Shown here one piece after another: positions 1-12,408 of a stretch of 64,000 nucleotides of DNA (within the stretch, counting starts at the first letter, position 1; every line of letters begins with the position of its first letter). This DNA is from Proteles cristata cristata (lineage: Eukaryota; Chordata; Mammalia; Carnivora; Hyaenidae): the NCBI GenBank assembly GCA_017311185.1, contig JAESUZ010000127.1:1860001-1924000 (forward strand). The letters run 5' to 3'. A program made the position numbers and the translations under genes. Under the pieces are notes generated by a model, which saw only the letters and a list, made by a program, of their open reading frames with translations, did no database searches and was not told the DNA's origin.

Positions 1-77
1 TTGGCTTTGACAGTCCCTCCAGCTTTCCCTGGTTTTGATGACCTTGATAATTTGGGGAAATACTGGTTAGGTATTTT

Positions 78-296
78 TTTTTATTTTAATGATTTTTTTT
101 TTGAGAGAGAAAGAAAGAAAGAAAGAGAGAGTGTGTGTGTGCCGGGGAGGGACAGAGAGGAGACCCAGAATCTGAAGCAGGGTCCAAGCTCTAAGCTGTC
201 AGCACAGAGCCTGACACGGGGCTTGAACTCATGACCTGTGAGATCATGACCTGAGCTGAAGTCTGTCACTCAACAACTGAGCCACTCAGAAGCCCC
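78..296 (-). mobile_element. CAN-SINE (type A), minus strand
   Basis: The reverse complement reads as a feline tRNA-Lys-derived SINE: tRNA-like head at the right end, CT-rich middle (GA-rich here), T-rich tail at the left. It is flanked by the direct repeat TAGGTATTTT at 68-77 and 297-306, the signature of L1-driven insertion. The GA-rich middle has drifted into AAAG and GT runs. Confidence 0.93.
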
Positions 297-560
297 TAGG
301 TATTTTGTAGAATGTCCCTCAATTGGGACTTGCCTGAAATTTTTCTTAGGAGTAGAGTGGAGTTATAGGATTTTCTGAGGATGACTACAGAGGTTGTGTC
401 CTTTTTATCACATTGTATTAAGGCTAAATATGATCAGTGTGACTCAATGCTGTTGATGTTAACCTTCATCACCTGGCTGAGACAGTGTTTGTCTGGGTTC
501 TCCACTATAAAGTTACCCCCTTTTTCTCTTTCCACACTCTTACTCTTTGAAAGGAAATCA

Positions 561-1009
561 CCGTATTAGGTTGCTAGGGCTGCTCTTACAAACTACCACT
601 AACTGGTTGGCTTAAACATCAGAAATGTATTGTCTCAACATTCTGGAGGCAAGAAAGTCCAAGATTAAGGGATCAGCAGTGTCCCCCTTTGAGGGTGATG
701 AAGGAGAATTTGTTCTATGATTTTTCCTAGTTTCTGGTGCTTGTAGGAGTCTTTGGAATTCTTTGTATACATATTGCCTACATGTCTTCCTTCATGTTCA
801 CTTGGCTTTCTCACTGTGCTTATATCTTGTCCAATTTTCCTGATTTTGAAAGGACACTAGTTAGATTAGAAGCCTACCCCACTCCAGTAGAGCCTCATTT
901 TAGTTACATTTGCAAGACTCTACTCCCAAATAAAGTCAAATTCTGAAGTACTGGGAGCTAGGACCTTACCATAGGAAGTTTTGGGGGACATGATTCAACC
1001 CATAACACT
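561..1009 (-). mobile_element. MaLR-type (MST/MLT1-like) solo LTR, minus strand
   Basis: The left end reads GTATTAGGTTGCTAGGGCTG and the right end TTCAACCCATAACA, the two reverse-complemented ends I associate with MaLR LTRs. Internal landmarks such as the hydrophobic 'aaatgtattgtctcaacatt' stretch also fit. No internal gag or pol sequence is attached, so it is a solo LTR. The exact subfamily was assigned from memory and needs RepeatMasker. A related LTR in the opposite orientation lies at 9569-9955. Confidence 0.75.
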
Positions 1010-1207
1010 TAAAGGTGTGGAATTATAGTTTTATTTATATTAGTATGGAACTCATTTGTACCCACTTTGTACTTAGTACTATAATCCGATACAACTTTGT
1101 TTTGTTGCTCAGCTTTGGCCATTTGGAGCTCTTTTATTTGGCTTCTATGTCCCTTTAACATACTCCCATCAAAAGTTATGCTTTTTACTTAAAAACTTAG
1201 CATTTCC

Positions 1208-1438
1208 TTGGGAGCCTGGGTGGTTCAGTTGGTTAAGCGTCTGACTCTTGATTTCAGCTCAGATCATGATCTCACAGTTCTGGAGCTCAGGCCCTGCACT
1301 GGGCTCCACAGGGCATCACAGGGCCTGCTTGGGATTTTTTTTTCTCTCTCTCTGCCCCTCCCCTACTCATTCTCTCTCCCACTGTCTCTCTTTCTCTCTC
1401 TCAAAATAAATAAATAAACATTAAGAAAATTTTAAAGA
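1208..1438 (+). mobile_element. CAN-SINE (type C), plus strand
   Basis: The head GGGAGCCTGGGTGGTTCAG is followed by the ACTCTTGATTTCAGCTC signature of the older type C copies, a CT-rich block, and an AAATAAATAAATAAACATT tail. It is diverged, with extra sequence in the middle. No clear target duplication is visible. Confidence 0.92.
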
Positions 1439-4400
1439 AATTAGAATTTCGTCATAGTCTCTGACACCACAAAGTGCTCCAGACTTTTCTTGTATATTTC
1501 CTGTCCCAGTGTGATTATCAACCCTTTCTCCAAGAACTCCAGGAGCCCTGGATCCTTTCATTGAGAGTGCTTTCAACAACCAGGATAGGTCACTAGCTGT
1601 GCTCAGTGCTAGTGAGTTGCTTCTAGCTGAGGAAGAAAGAACATACATGTTCTATATATACATGGGATATACTATCCCAGCTATATATATACGCATATCT
1701 ATACATACTTCCATATGTAACCATTTGAATCTATATTCAGCTAGATGAGTTCATTCTACTGTCTCCAACTCCAATACACTACATGCATCATTCTAGCCCC
1801 TTCCTCTTCCTCATCTCTAACTTTCTACTACAACAGCGAGAAACCTGACACCTACCACCTACCATCCATTCACTTAATTGTCAACCCTAGTATTCATTTA
1901 TAGCAGTCTTCCATTTACTTTTAATCCACAAAATCATTGTAGTATAAATATTTATAAACCAATCATAAATATTTAAATATGCAAAAATCCCACACAGCAA
2001 TAGCTTACATTTCCTAGGAATAGCTACAGAACTAATTGATGAAATGTAATTTCTTTTCTGGATCATTGTTAATGAGGACAGTCTCATTACTGAAATGCAA
2101 CTGGCTTTCTGTTTCATGTAATACATTAAGATATGCCTTAGCCCGGTTAGAATAAATGATACAAACATCAACTTCTTTATCAGAGCAGTAAATAGTAAAG
2201 TTTATACAATATCCTTCTCTATAGACATGTTATTTGTATTCATAAGTTATATACCCATACCCTTACATACATATAATAAAAACTTCAATAATATTTCACA
2301 AGTAGTAAGATGATTGAGTTTCTAAAATAGAAATATAAATATAAAAACTGAAAGATCTTTGAGTATAAGAGGGTCAGGAAGCTCCTAATAGCAGAAGTTT
2401 GTGTGAGGAGAATTCCAAACATCTGAAATATATCAAAATGTAAAATTTTCTCTTTGTTCATCATATACGACACTGAATTTTGCCAGCTCTTTACATACCA
2501 TACATAGTATAGTATTTATCAGTATTTCTTTCTATCAGTTTTTCTTTCCTTTTTTCTCTCCCTTTTTGGTGTTATAAGTCTAGTTTTAACTGCAGATCAC
2601 TGCTTGCTTCAAGGACAAAAAATTGAGTACATTTGTGGAAAGGTACAAAAAACATAAATTAAAAATAGGTGGATTTAATATACAAAATGCGTGGCATATT
2701 TCTCTGCACTGGTTATCTACAAATGCAGATCTAAATTTTCCATCAGACATCTCTTCTGCATTGCTTCAGAGTCTCTCAGCCTCACTTATTTCTGGTCCCA
2801 GCTGCCACTGTAGTGACCAGCTTTGCAAGGACCTGGACTGACTTCACACAGATGCAACATGACAACCCTGCTCCCTGGACCCAAGCCACACACCTCCACC
2901 TCCTATCCTGTGGGCTGCTCTGTCGACATTGCTTTGGGACATTAACTCTGAAATCTCATCACTGTCATCAATAAAAAAGCATGGCAATTTGTTCCCTTTC
3001 AAAATTTAATCCCTGATGCCTTTTTTTCCTTCCATTGCTCTTTTCTTAACAAACTTAGGCATCTGTATGTTTACTGTGTTATGGACACAGCACCTCAGAA
3101 CCTGTAACGCATGAAACTCTAGGTCTCTTATAGACAGACTATGGTAATTTGTTACAACATTAATACAATTGGGAATAGCATTTTTTTACCTTCTTTATAT
3201 TTCTGAAGGTTGGGTATGAAGCTGTAAAGAGCTACCTGTACGTCAGGAGAAAAGGCTAGTTACCTTTGGCTGGTCAAGAAACAAGGGATTTAAATCTTAG
3301 TTTAGGCTCACTGAGATCTCTCAGAAAAAAACATTTGCGCACTGCACTGCATTTATATGCAAACCCAAGCCCAGTGTTACCTGGGCCGGTGTCCTTGAGT
3401 GAACTGCTTTTACAGATGTATTCACTTTCTATCCCATCACTTGGAACTCATTTACTTAGCCTCCTTTGTCACTAACTGACTGCTTTTAAAATAAAATTTA
3501 TGTCCTGTTAGTCCTTCTGACAATACTCTGAGACAGCAGGGGGCATTCTTAATGCAAACTGGAGAATAAAATAAGAAAAAAAGAGAAGAACATTAAGACT
3601 TCCTTCCAAACCATCCAAAGTGAAATTCAGGCTGTGAAACAATGATGCTTTCCCTCCAGTGGGGACTTTATAACCTTTTATTCATGGGAAATTCAATTAA
3701 AATGTGCATCTCTCCTGTTTCCTGAAAAATTTAATTTGCATCTTAACTTGCTACTGCTGTGCCCATGATTTTCAAATCAAATATTAAAAATGAACTTGTC
3801 AACTCCAGCAGCTTTATGCTGTGAGCTAAACACTTCATAAATTCTCTTTCATTTTGTAGTCTATTAAGAAACACTTTATAAGTGAATGTGTAGTGTCTTA
3901 AATTGCTAATAGGTAAATTTTACAATGAGTTTTAAATTAGATTCTCTCTCCTTACTCACTAATCTACCTCATTTCCTATGTGTATTTTTGTCTTCATGCC
4001 CGATTCATGATCTCAGAATCCAACACAAGCCATTATGTTGTTTGAATCATCTCCGAAGTCCTGTAATCTAATATCTCATAAACTTGCTTTTCTCTTCCAT
4101 GTTTCTGAACTATTTTAGATCTAAGTTAATCAAGAAGGCAAAAACAATCAAAATATCTTAGACATGTCTGCTTTTAAATAGAGAAGTTATGATCTTATTA
4201 TTCCTTGATAAATATTCAAGATTGTTCATTGAAGATGATTTTCCTTTTTCTTTTTTTAATGTAAGTACCATTGACTGTAACATTTTTTATATCCTCCATT
4301 TAAGTCAGAATTATCTTTACTTGCAAATGAGAGGGATGGCTAGATCCTGGGTCTCCTTCATATTCTATATCTTTTGTTATCTTTCTGTTCTGGTGGTTTG

Positions 4401-6129
4401 TAAACTGGCTATCAGAAGCCCTGAATTAATATCTTTCAAACCTACTAACCACAGTGGAAGAATAATCTTTCCAAATATTCCTCAAAGAAAAGTCCACAAA
4501 AGGCATGTTTATTTGGTTTGGGTCACATGATATTTAGAACTAATTACTCTGGTCAAGGCTCCACAGAGACAGAACTGGGTCACAGGAATATCCCTATGGC
4601 TTCACAGACTCATGGAATATATTTTCCCAGGAAAAAAAAGGGGGGGAGGGGGCAGAGGGGCTGTCACCAGAAAAAAGAGGGAGGAGAAATACAGAAAAGA
4701 TAAAAATAATGGCAGTTATCAAACTGTTTATTATTCTCTGTTTTAACCTTTTCTCACACTTGACTTTAGATTGTATTCTCCTAGATTATAGAATTTGCCA
4801 TGTTACATTGCAATTGTTTTTATATTTCTTGTCCTACTCAAACCCAGAACATCCTAAACCTAAGATCACAATATTATTATTTTACAAAATATATATTGTC
4901 ATTATTTCATTTTCGGAGTCTAAGCCAATATTTGATAGTTAGTTGCTCTTCAATAGATGATTACTGATTACACTAAATAATTACATGTACTACAATTCTA
5001 TTTTCCCTGTCTCTATTTTCATTTTCTTTTATCTTCTTATTAAGCCCTTATAAACCCCTTTTTGTTGTATTTTCTTTAATTTTTCTTTTAATTTCATCCA
5101 CTTCTTATATCATTTTCCTAGGAAGCCAGGTGAAAAAATATATATGTTTAATAATATATTTTATTTATAATAAACACTTTCATATTTGAGAGATGGTGAT
5201 TTCTCAGGGTTATAAAAAGAAGTAAAAATATAACACATTTCATTGTTTTGTTCATGAAGCTAACTCACATATACCTAAAATCTCTGATACCTTATTTTCT
5301 GACATTCATAATACCTTGATTTCTTGTTGGCTTTACCCTTAATCTCCAGTACCTCTGAGATTACTAATTGCCACTCTTACTTAAAGTGGAAGCAATTTTG
5401 ATTTTCATGTTATGATGCATCTTTTGTTCTGGAATTTTAGCATATTTTCTATTTTATTGGCAGTTTATGAGTTACATGTAGTGTTATTTACTTATTACAG
5501 GCCCTAAGCTGGTCTCATTCTGATTAAACCCAGTGAGACTTATTATGTTTTGTCAAGCAACATTCCAAGTCTTATCCCAAAGTTTTATGGCTCTAGCCTG
5601 GTTCCAGGGCTGTTGTAAATTGGGGGTTACTCTGAATCAGGTATCAGATTAGCACATATATTGTCAAACACCACACAGAATGGAAAATTAGTATAGCTTC
5701 TTATGAAGTCACTTTTCTATAACAGTCCACCTTTGTGATTACACAGTTCTTTATCCCTATATCATGCTATGTTTAAGTGAGTTTTTGCTTGTTTGTTTAT
5801 TTTTTTTCCCCAGTTACTTTTCTCTAGAATGTCCTCCTGGGATTTTTTTTTTCCCCAAGTGATGTCTATTCATCCTTACCTTCTCCCTCTTCAGAACACT
5901 TTTTCCTAAATTCTAAAAATATAATTTTTACCGTACTTTGGGTACTATGACATCACTTTGTGTTTTATTTACCATTTTATCACTGATCATAATCAGACAT
6001 TTAAAAATTAATTTTTTTGTTCCTTACTCTAGTGCAAATTCAATGGTACATAAGACCACCTTGTCTTGGGTACTATTGAATCCCCAACCCATACATGATA
6101 CACAGTAAGCTTCTTATATCCCAGGATTT
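1439..6129. other. Intergenic, no gene or recognised repeat
   Basis: I see no convincing gene, exon or datable transposon in this 4.7-kb AT-rich stretch. Open frames are short and have no family resemblance. Local features are an AT-rich dinucleotide patch at about 1660-1710 and a purine-rich tract at about 4630-4688. The block at about 3580-3960 has TAAT-rich and octamer-like (ATTTGCAT) words and may be regulatory, but nothing proves it. Confidence 0.5.
4630..4688. repeat. Purine-rich (A/G) tract
   Basis: This is a nearly uninterrupted run of A and G containing AAAAAAAAGGGGGGGAGGGGG, broken by a short CTGTCACC. It is low-complexity sequence, not coding. Confidence 0.7.
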
Positions 6130-6718
6130 GATTATTTCTGTTTAATTTTATTTTATTATGGTAAGAACATTTAACAAGAGATTTACCCATTTAACGAATT
6201 GTAAGTGGAAAATATATGATTGCTAACTATTGGTACAATGTTCTATAGCAGATCTCTGAGCTAAATCATCTTGCTTGTCTGAAACTTTTTGCCTGTTGTT
6301 TACTAATTCCCCATTTCTCCCTCCTTCAAACCTCTGGCAACAAATATTTTACTTTTTGATTCTATGAATTTGACTGTTTTGGACACTTCATATATGTGGA
6401 GTCATGCAGTATTTGTGTTTCTGTAACTGGCTTAATTTGCTTAGCATGATGTCCTCAAGGTACATCCATGCTGCTACATTTTAGAATTTTTTCCTTTTTA
6501 CAGCTGCACAGTATTCCACTTTATGTATATACCACATTTTCGTTATCCATTAATCTAATGATGGACATTTAGGTTGTTTCTACATCTTGGCTACTGTGAA
6601 CAGAGCTGCCATGAACATAGGAGTGCTAATATCTGCTTGAGATCCTGATTTCAGTTGCTTTGGATATATAACCAGAAGTAAGATTACTGCATCAATCAAA
6701 TGGTACTTCTGTTTTTAA

Positions 6719-6924
6719 AATTTTTTTCTTTTAATTTTTTTTAACATTTATTCATTTTTGAGAGACAGAGGGTAAACAGAAGAGGGGCAGGGAGAGAGGG
6801 AGACACAGAATCCAAAGCAGGCTCCAGGTTCTGGGCTGTCAGCACAGAGCTAGCCCCACGAACCCTGAGATAGTGACCTGAGCCAAAGTTAGACACTTAA
6901 CCTATTGAGCCACCCAGGTTCCCC
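6719..6924 (-). mobile_element. CAN-SINE (type A), minus strand, inside L1
   Basis: The tail TTTTTTTTAACATTTATTCA is on the left and the reverse-complemented head GAGCCACCCAGGTTCCCC on the right. About 15 bp of the usual central head sequence is missing near 6855. It is nested in the minus-strand L1 of 6135-7680. Confidence 0.9.
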
Positions 6925-7304
6925 GCTGTCTGTGCTTTTAGGGTCACATCAAAGAAATCACTGTTAATACCAACACCATGAAGATTTCCCCTCTGTTTTC
7001 TTCTGGGAATTTTAAATTTTCAGGTCTTATGTTTAAGTCTTTAATCCATCTTGAGTTGATTTTTGTGTATGGTATACAATATGGGTCCAATTTCATCTTT
7101 TTGACTTCAGATATTCAGTTTTCCCAGCAGCATTTCTTGATACTATTCTTTTCCATTGTGTATTCTTGACATCATTTTTGAAGAGCAGTTGTGGACTTGT
7201 TCTTCTTTCTCAAGATTGATTTAGCTGTCCTGGTTCTTTATGGTTCTATATAAGCTTTAGAATTATTTTTTAAATTTCTGTAAAAAATGTCATCAGAATT
7301 TTTT

Positions 7305-7526
7305 TAAAGTTTTTTTTTTTTAAATGTTTCATTTATTTCTTGGAGAGAGAGAGAGAGCGTGAACAGGGAGGGTCACAGAGAGAGGGAGTCACAGACCCCG
7401 AAACAGCCTCCAGGCTCTGAGCTGGCAGTCAGCACAGAGCCCTACGCGGGCTCGAACCCACGAATAGCGAGATCATGACCTAAGCGAAAGTTGGACGCCT
7501 AACCGACTAAGCCACCCAGGCGCCCC
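7305..7526 (-). mobile_element. CAN-SINE (type B), minus strand, inside L1
   Basis: This is a type B copy (GGGAGTCACAGAC, GAGCTGGCAGTCAGCACAGA) ending GCCACCCAGGCGCCCC. A long direct repeat containing AAATGTCATCAGAATTTT flanks it, left copy at about 7286-7304 and right copy from about 7530. The duplicated bases are L1 sequence, so the SINE clearly postdates the L1. Confidence 0.95.
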
Positions 7527-7689
7527 AACAAATGTCATCAGAATTTTGATAGAGATTGCATTAAATCAATACATGGCTTTGGGTAGTATGGACATTTTAA
7601 CAATAGTAAGTTTTCTAATCCATGAACATGGGATTTCTTTCCGTTTGTGTCTTAATTCTAACCAGATTTAGGCTGTTTCAACTCATCAT

Positions 7690-7815
7690 TTTTGAATGAA
7701 ATCTAAACAAGGTCTGTGATAGAGACCTTATTTCTTATTCATTACTGTATCCCCTAGAACCTAGAACTATGCCCATAGTAAATGCTCAGTGAAAGTTTTC
7801 TAAATAAGTGAAGGA
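7690..7815 (+). mobile_element. L2 LINE 3' end, plus strand
   Basis: The words ACTGTATCCCCTAGAACCTA, then CATAGTAAATGCTCAGTGAA and AAATAAGTGAAGG, follow the order of the L2 3' end (cost 'tatccccagcacctag … catagtaggtgctcaataaa'). It is a heavily diverged fossil. Confidence 0.6.
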
Positions 7816-7981
7816 ACCTTAAATAATTCATCAAATAATAAAATGTCTTCGCATCAAAGACAAGTTGCTGAGTGAGTGGTGCCCTCTAGTGACCAAAAAT
7901 CATCATTATAGCCTTTTTCCTAAACCAGGTGAGGATTTTGGGCTTCTCTTTTGTGTCTAGCACTTCATAATATAATATATT

Positions 7982-8224
7982 GGGGGCGGGGGGAGGAGAG
8001 TTGCTAAGTGTCTCAGTCGGTTAAGCGTCTGACTTCAGCTAAGGTCTGATGATCTCATGGTTTGTGAGTTCAGCCCCGCATGGGCTTTATGCAGGCAACT
8101 CAGAGCCTGGAGCCTGAAGCCTGCTTCAGATTCTGTGTCTCCCTCGTTCACTGCCCCTCCGCTGCTCACACTCTGTGTCCTTCTCTCTCAAAAATAAATA
8201 AACATTAAAAATTAAACAAAAAAG
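7982..8224 (+). mobile_element. CAN-SINE (type A) with an abnormal G-rich head
   Basis: From about 8010 (CTCAGTCGGTTAAGCGTCTGACTTCAG) this is a standard SINE ending in AAAAATAAATAAACATTAAAA. The usual GGCGCCTGGGTGG head is replaced by the G-rich run TGGGGGCGGGGGGAGGAGAG, and 'gagcctgaagcctg' is a local repeat of 'gagcctg'. The head box A is therefore damaged. Confidence 0.88.
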
Positions 8225-8286
8225 GACCCTAGTGTAATCATAGCTGGATAAGAGTAGTATAAATTTGTTCCACTTTACAGTTTTCT

Positions 8287-8508
8287 TTCTTTTTATTTTA
8301 TGTTTTATGTTTCTATGTTTTTATTTTTGAGAAACAGAGAGTACGAGTAGGGGAGGGGCAAAGAGGGAGGGAGACACAGAATCTGAAGCAGACTCCAGGC
8401 TCTGAGCTGTCAGCACAGAGCCCAATGGGGGGCTTAAACTCACAAACCATGAGATCATGACTTGATCTGAAGTTAGATGCTTAACCGACTGAGCCACCCA
8501 GGCACCCC
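8287..8508 (-). mobile_element. CAN-SINE (type A), minus strand
   Basis: It ends in GCCACCCAGGCACCCC on the right. The 16-bp direct repeat CACTTTACAGTTTTCT is perfect at 8271-8286 and 8510-8525, marking the insertion exactly. Confidence 0.96.
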
Positions 8509-8525
8509 TCACTTTACAGTTTTCT

Positions 8526-9369
8526 AAAGTCTTGTGACACATATAGATGTATTAGGGTTCACCTGAAAAACATTACCAAATATATACATTCAAATGCCAT
8601 TGGTATATTCAAGGAAGAGTAAGTAAGCTAGTAGAGCTAAAAACAGAGTGATGAAGAAAGAGATTTTCGATTGGAGACATTGTCAGGGGACTTGAACTTT
8701 ATTTATCTCTAATCAACATCAGAGGATATTTACTTAGCTTAACAGTTGTTTCAAAAATGACTTCAAAAATAAAGTGAGTAGGGTTCAAGGCTTGCAAATT
8801 AGAAACACTACAGAGGAGCTGGCTGTCACATGGATAGCAAGCCAGCAGTCTGTATGATTCTAATGGCTCCTAATTTTTTTTATTCCTAAGAAGTCTGGTA
8901 GTCAGTCACTAATTTGAAAGAATCTGTTGTTACAAGCAGAGAAACAGACCCCTGTTTCTAGTGCATTGTTACATTTTCTTCCAGAGGAGCTCTCATTCTA
9001 AGCATTTAAAAGGTCAGACAGCTGGGATTTTATTGAGCTTAAGGGAACAGGTTGCATAGTTGTCTTGGTTCCCATTTGCTAATAAACATTTTATGTTGTA
9101 CAAAATTTATTCTATGATTGCTTTGTTACCTGGCATGTGTCCGGAAGAAGGCACTTAGCTCCTACCTAGACAAATTAGACACTATGATACCAAAATGCAG
9201 CTGGAAGTTATGATGGGCCATACTGGCTTAGATCAAATTACAACTTAGACCAATTTATTGGTTTCCTTGGAACTCCCTTCCAAATTGATGATTGTGAATC
9301 TACCATCTTCCGCCTTGTGTGTACTGTAGAACTGTGTATGAATGACACTACTATAAGGCATGAATTATT
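8526..9369. other. Intergenic, nothing recognised
   Basis: AT-rich sequence with no coding frame or repeat that I can identify. Confidence 0.45.
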
Positions 9370-9520
9370 TAATGGGAAGAGCACTGCTATGAAAATCAGA
9401 AGAGAGAGTTTTAGTCCCAAATCTACCAGGTCTTGATTGTTTATATCAGTGGATTAATTATCTTTTTGGATCTCTCTTTATTTTTCTATAAAATAAATTT
9501 CCTTCAGACTGTGAAAGTCG
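9370..9520 (+). mobile_element. Probable MIR fossil, plus strand
   Basis: ATGGGAAGAGCACTGCTATG, then AAATCAGAAG and CCCAAATCTACCAGG, follow the MIR order (tRNA-like head, then core). It is strongly diverged, so this call is tentative. Confidence 0.45.
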
Positions 9521-9568
9521 TTGTGTCTATATTAAACACATTGATTCTTATCTCTGTGAAAGAATTCT

Positions 9569-9955
9569 GTTGGGGACTGAATTGGGTTCCTTCCCACAGT
9601 TCATATGTTGAAATCCTGACCCCCTGTGGGACTATATTCAGACACTGGGCCTATAAGGAGGCAATACAACTTAAGTGAGGTAATATGGATAATGGCCTTA
9701 ATCCTAAAGGACTGTTGTTTTTATAAGAAGAAACTCTTTTTCTCTCTGCAAGTGCCCAGAGAATAAGGCTATGTGAACACACAGTGAGAAGTTGGCCTGT
9801 TACAAGTCAGGAGGAGAGGCATCACCAGAATCTAACTGGGATGGCACCTTGATCTTCAACTTTTAGCCTCCAGAACTGTATAAAAAGTAAATGTCTGTTA
9901 TTTAAGCCATCCAATGTGTAGTATGTTGTTATGGCAGCCCTAGTCAACTAACACA
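9569..9955 (+). mobile_element. MaLR-type (MST/MLT1-like) solo LTR, plus strand
   Basis: It starts GTTGGGGACTGAATTGGG and ends GCAGCCCTAGTCAACTAACACA. In between are 'tcatatgttgaaatcctgac' and, near the 3' end, CTCCAGAACTGTATAAAAAG (degenerate poly-A region). All lie in the canonical order. No 5-bp target duplication is evident, so the 5' edge may be off by a few bases. It is an inverted relative of 561-1009. Confidence 0.85.
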
Positions 9956-10014
9956 GAAAAACTGCACATGATATATCAGGGAGGTTAAGGCCATTTTAAT
10001 AGAAAAATATATAA

Positions 10015-10205
10015 GATTCAGAGTCCAAAATGTAGCTAAATGCTGTGTGAAGCTGGACAAGGGACTCAATTACTCATTCAATCTTTCAAATTCTTTTTAA
10101 AAGTAGAGGTTATAAAACCTAATTTATTGGATTATTGTGTGGCTTAAATGAATAAAATAATTTAAGGAAATGGTTTGTAAACTGTAAAGAATTATGTAAA
10201 TATAC
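10015..10205 (+). mobile_element. MIR fossil, plus strand
   Basis: AGCTGGACAAGGGACTCAAT corresponds to the MIR core word 'gaccttgggcaagttactta'. TTATTGTGTGGCTTAAATGA follows, matching the 'gttgtgaggattaaatga' segment. The order and spacing fit MIR. Confidence 0.6.
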
Positions 10206-10484
10206 TGGTTTACTCCACCCAGCTTGGGAATCTCCTGTTTTAGAGAAACAAAAATAATATCCCCTTACAGACACTAGCTCAGATCTCTTCAGACCATTCT
10301 TAAGCAGGAAGCCCCACCCAAGTCCTTCAGAGTAAGAGGACAAATACTACACTTGCACATAAACAATTCCCTTCCACAATTACTCTGAAGTCAAGTGTAT
10401 GAAAGATTTTGCTTTTAAACCAATAATTCTAAGGAAGTAATTCTATATAGAACAACTTTCTCATTCAGTTTTTTTAAACATTAT

Positions 10485-10790
10485 TTTTTAAACATTATTG
10501 AGCAGTAATTAACAAATACAATTGTATATATTTAAAGTCTATACTGTGTTGATTCTATACACATACATCTTATAGAATGATTACCAAGATCAAGATAATT
10601 AACATACCAACACTTCATGTAGTTAATTTGTTTCTTTTGTGGTGAAAATTCTTAAGAACTACTGTCAGTGGATTTCAAGTATATTATACCATATTATTAA
10701 GCATGAGTTAATAATGATTAAGTAATTAATAACTATTAATTATTATTTAGTAATACTTAATATGTTATTAGCTATAGATCCTGAGAACTT
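10485..10790 (-). mobile_element. L1 3' UTR fragment, minus strand
   Basis: AACAAATACAATTGTATATA, GATTACCAAGATCAAGATAA and TTTCAAGTATATTATACCAT are reverse-strand landmarks of an old mammalian L1 3' UTR. The piece is 5'-truncated and dead. Confidence 0.7.
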
Positions 10791-10799
10791 ATTCTCAGT

Positions 10800-11973
10800 T
10801 TTTGATTAAAATTATAAAAGAAAAAGCACAGGAATTACCTAAAAAGCTAGTTAGCTAGCTTAAGGAAAAAAAAAATCTGTTACCTATTTAATAAATCACT
10901 AATAAATAAGTTGGTCCTGTCTGGTAATTCCTATGCAATGTCTTCTTCATATTTTAAAATTATGTATTCTTTTAAATGTGATTTGGCTCTCATTATACTT
11001 TAACTGATATATTATCAGATTTCTGTCCAGTGTGATTTGATTATGAGACTGGCATTTTTTTTTCAAAAAAATTAATTGAGATAAATGTTTTCAGAACACA
11101 GATGACTTTCTCTTGGGTCTTTATTAAAAAGAAGTCACTCTGGGTTGTTGCCAAGGACAGTAAAATTGCTGGTTGACTGGTTTGTCAATCCTTTTCTAAT
11201 GAAAAGAGACAGCCTAGAGATTTCCTGGAAAATGAATCAATGTGAATGGGAATAGTGGTTTAAAGTCTTTCTCCTGCACTATTTAGAACATGACAGGGAC
11301 AAAACAAGATCACAGAGCAAAATTTATATAAAATGTGTTGAAAGGACCTCACATTATGCCTTTAACATAATTGAGTCTGTCATGGAAATAGCCCATGCCA
11401 ACAAAGGGACTGAATATCCACTGTGGCATTGGGTTATAGCCGTGATGTTACAGAAACTGGGGCAAGGTGTCCCCCCTTTATTTTTAAAGTTAATGTGTCA
11501 TTTATTCCATTAACCAACATACATTATGAACTTCCTCTTCACTTAAAGTTCAGAAATCAAAATATGTTAAGGAATGACTAGTGGCTTTGATGTAACAAAA
11601 GATCATGGCGTTCCTGGGACATAAAAGTAAAATTCCCACAGGGTGTAACCTACCGTTTTAGGGAAAAAAAATTCTTTGAAATCTGTATTAATTCAGAAAG
11701 CCCATCCAAGAACTGCTGTGTGTGCTTTATCACCAGTGTTTGATAGTTCAAATGTAGGGAGAATGGGCCAAATAAGTCAATGAGGGAAGGAAAGGGGATC
11801 CAATTATGTTACTGCCTAAGTAAGTTCAAAGAAGAAAACAACCTTCAGTCTAAATATATCTACTGTAATTTAAATAGAAAATATTTTAGTCATATACTTA
11901 CTATTTTTAGTTAGAAAAGTAGTACCTGCTCTATATTTTAAAAAATATAAAGAAGCAAATGATGGTCTTTTGA
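10800..11973. other. Intergenic, nothing recognised
   Basis: About 1.2 kb of AT-rich sequence with no supported gene or repeat. Confidence 0.45.
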
Positions 11974-12365
11974 TGTGTAAATTTGGCTAAGCTATAATTT
12001 CCAGTTATCAAATACTAATGCAGGTATTGATCTGAAGGTATTTTGTAGATATGATTAAAGTTGATATTGGTAGACTCTATGAAAGGGAAATTATCTTAGA
12101 TAATATGACTGTGTTTGATTCAGTCTATTCAAAGGCTGTAAAAGCAATGCTGAGTTTTTCCTGAAGAAGAAGAAATTCCACCTATGGACTGTGACTTCAG
12201 CATGTGCCAAAGACTTCCAGGTTGTGCTCCCTGACATCATGCCTAACAGATTTCTGACTTGCTTTATCAGTCTTGACAATTGCCTTAATCAACCTTCCAT
12301 AATAAATCTAATATTATTTACCTCTCAGTGGTTCTGCTTCTTTGGTTGAACTCAGGCTGATATAA
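11974..12365 (+). mobile_element. Probable ERVL-class LTR (MLT2-like), 5' LTR of the remnant that follows
   Basis: It opens TGTGTAAATTTGGCTAAGC, a typical ERVL-class LTR start as I recall it. AATAAATCTAATATTA near 12300 looks like a poly-A site region, and GTTCTGCTTCTTTGGTTGAA resembles the usual 3' end of such LTRs. The gag-like frame begins about 45 bp downstream on the same strand, which supports a 5' LTR. The exact family is inferred from memory. Confidence 0.55.
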
Positions 12366-12408
12366 ATTTTGTTGGGTTTAGGGGAAAAGAATCCGAAGGC
12401 TGAGTTTT

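Larger units (their letters stand above)
6135..7680 (-). mobile_element. L1 LINE 3' part (ORF2 end and 3' UTR), minus strand, split by two SINEs
   Basis: Read on the minus strand this is the C-terminal ORF2 region and 3' end of an L1. On the plus strand, landmarks are the 'cacttcatatatgtggagtcatgcag' region near 6385 and 'tccatcttgagttgattttt' near 7043. It is interrupted by SINEs at about 6719-6924 and 7305-7526. Stops and indels are frequent, so it is dead. It belongs to an older, pre-felid L1 family. Confidence 0.85.

Noticed and set aside
561..9955. The two MaLR-like LTRs as the ends of one provirus
   Set aside because: They are in opposite orientation, 9 kb apart, with unrelated L1 and SINE sequence between them.
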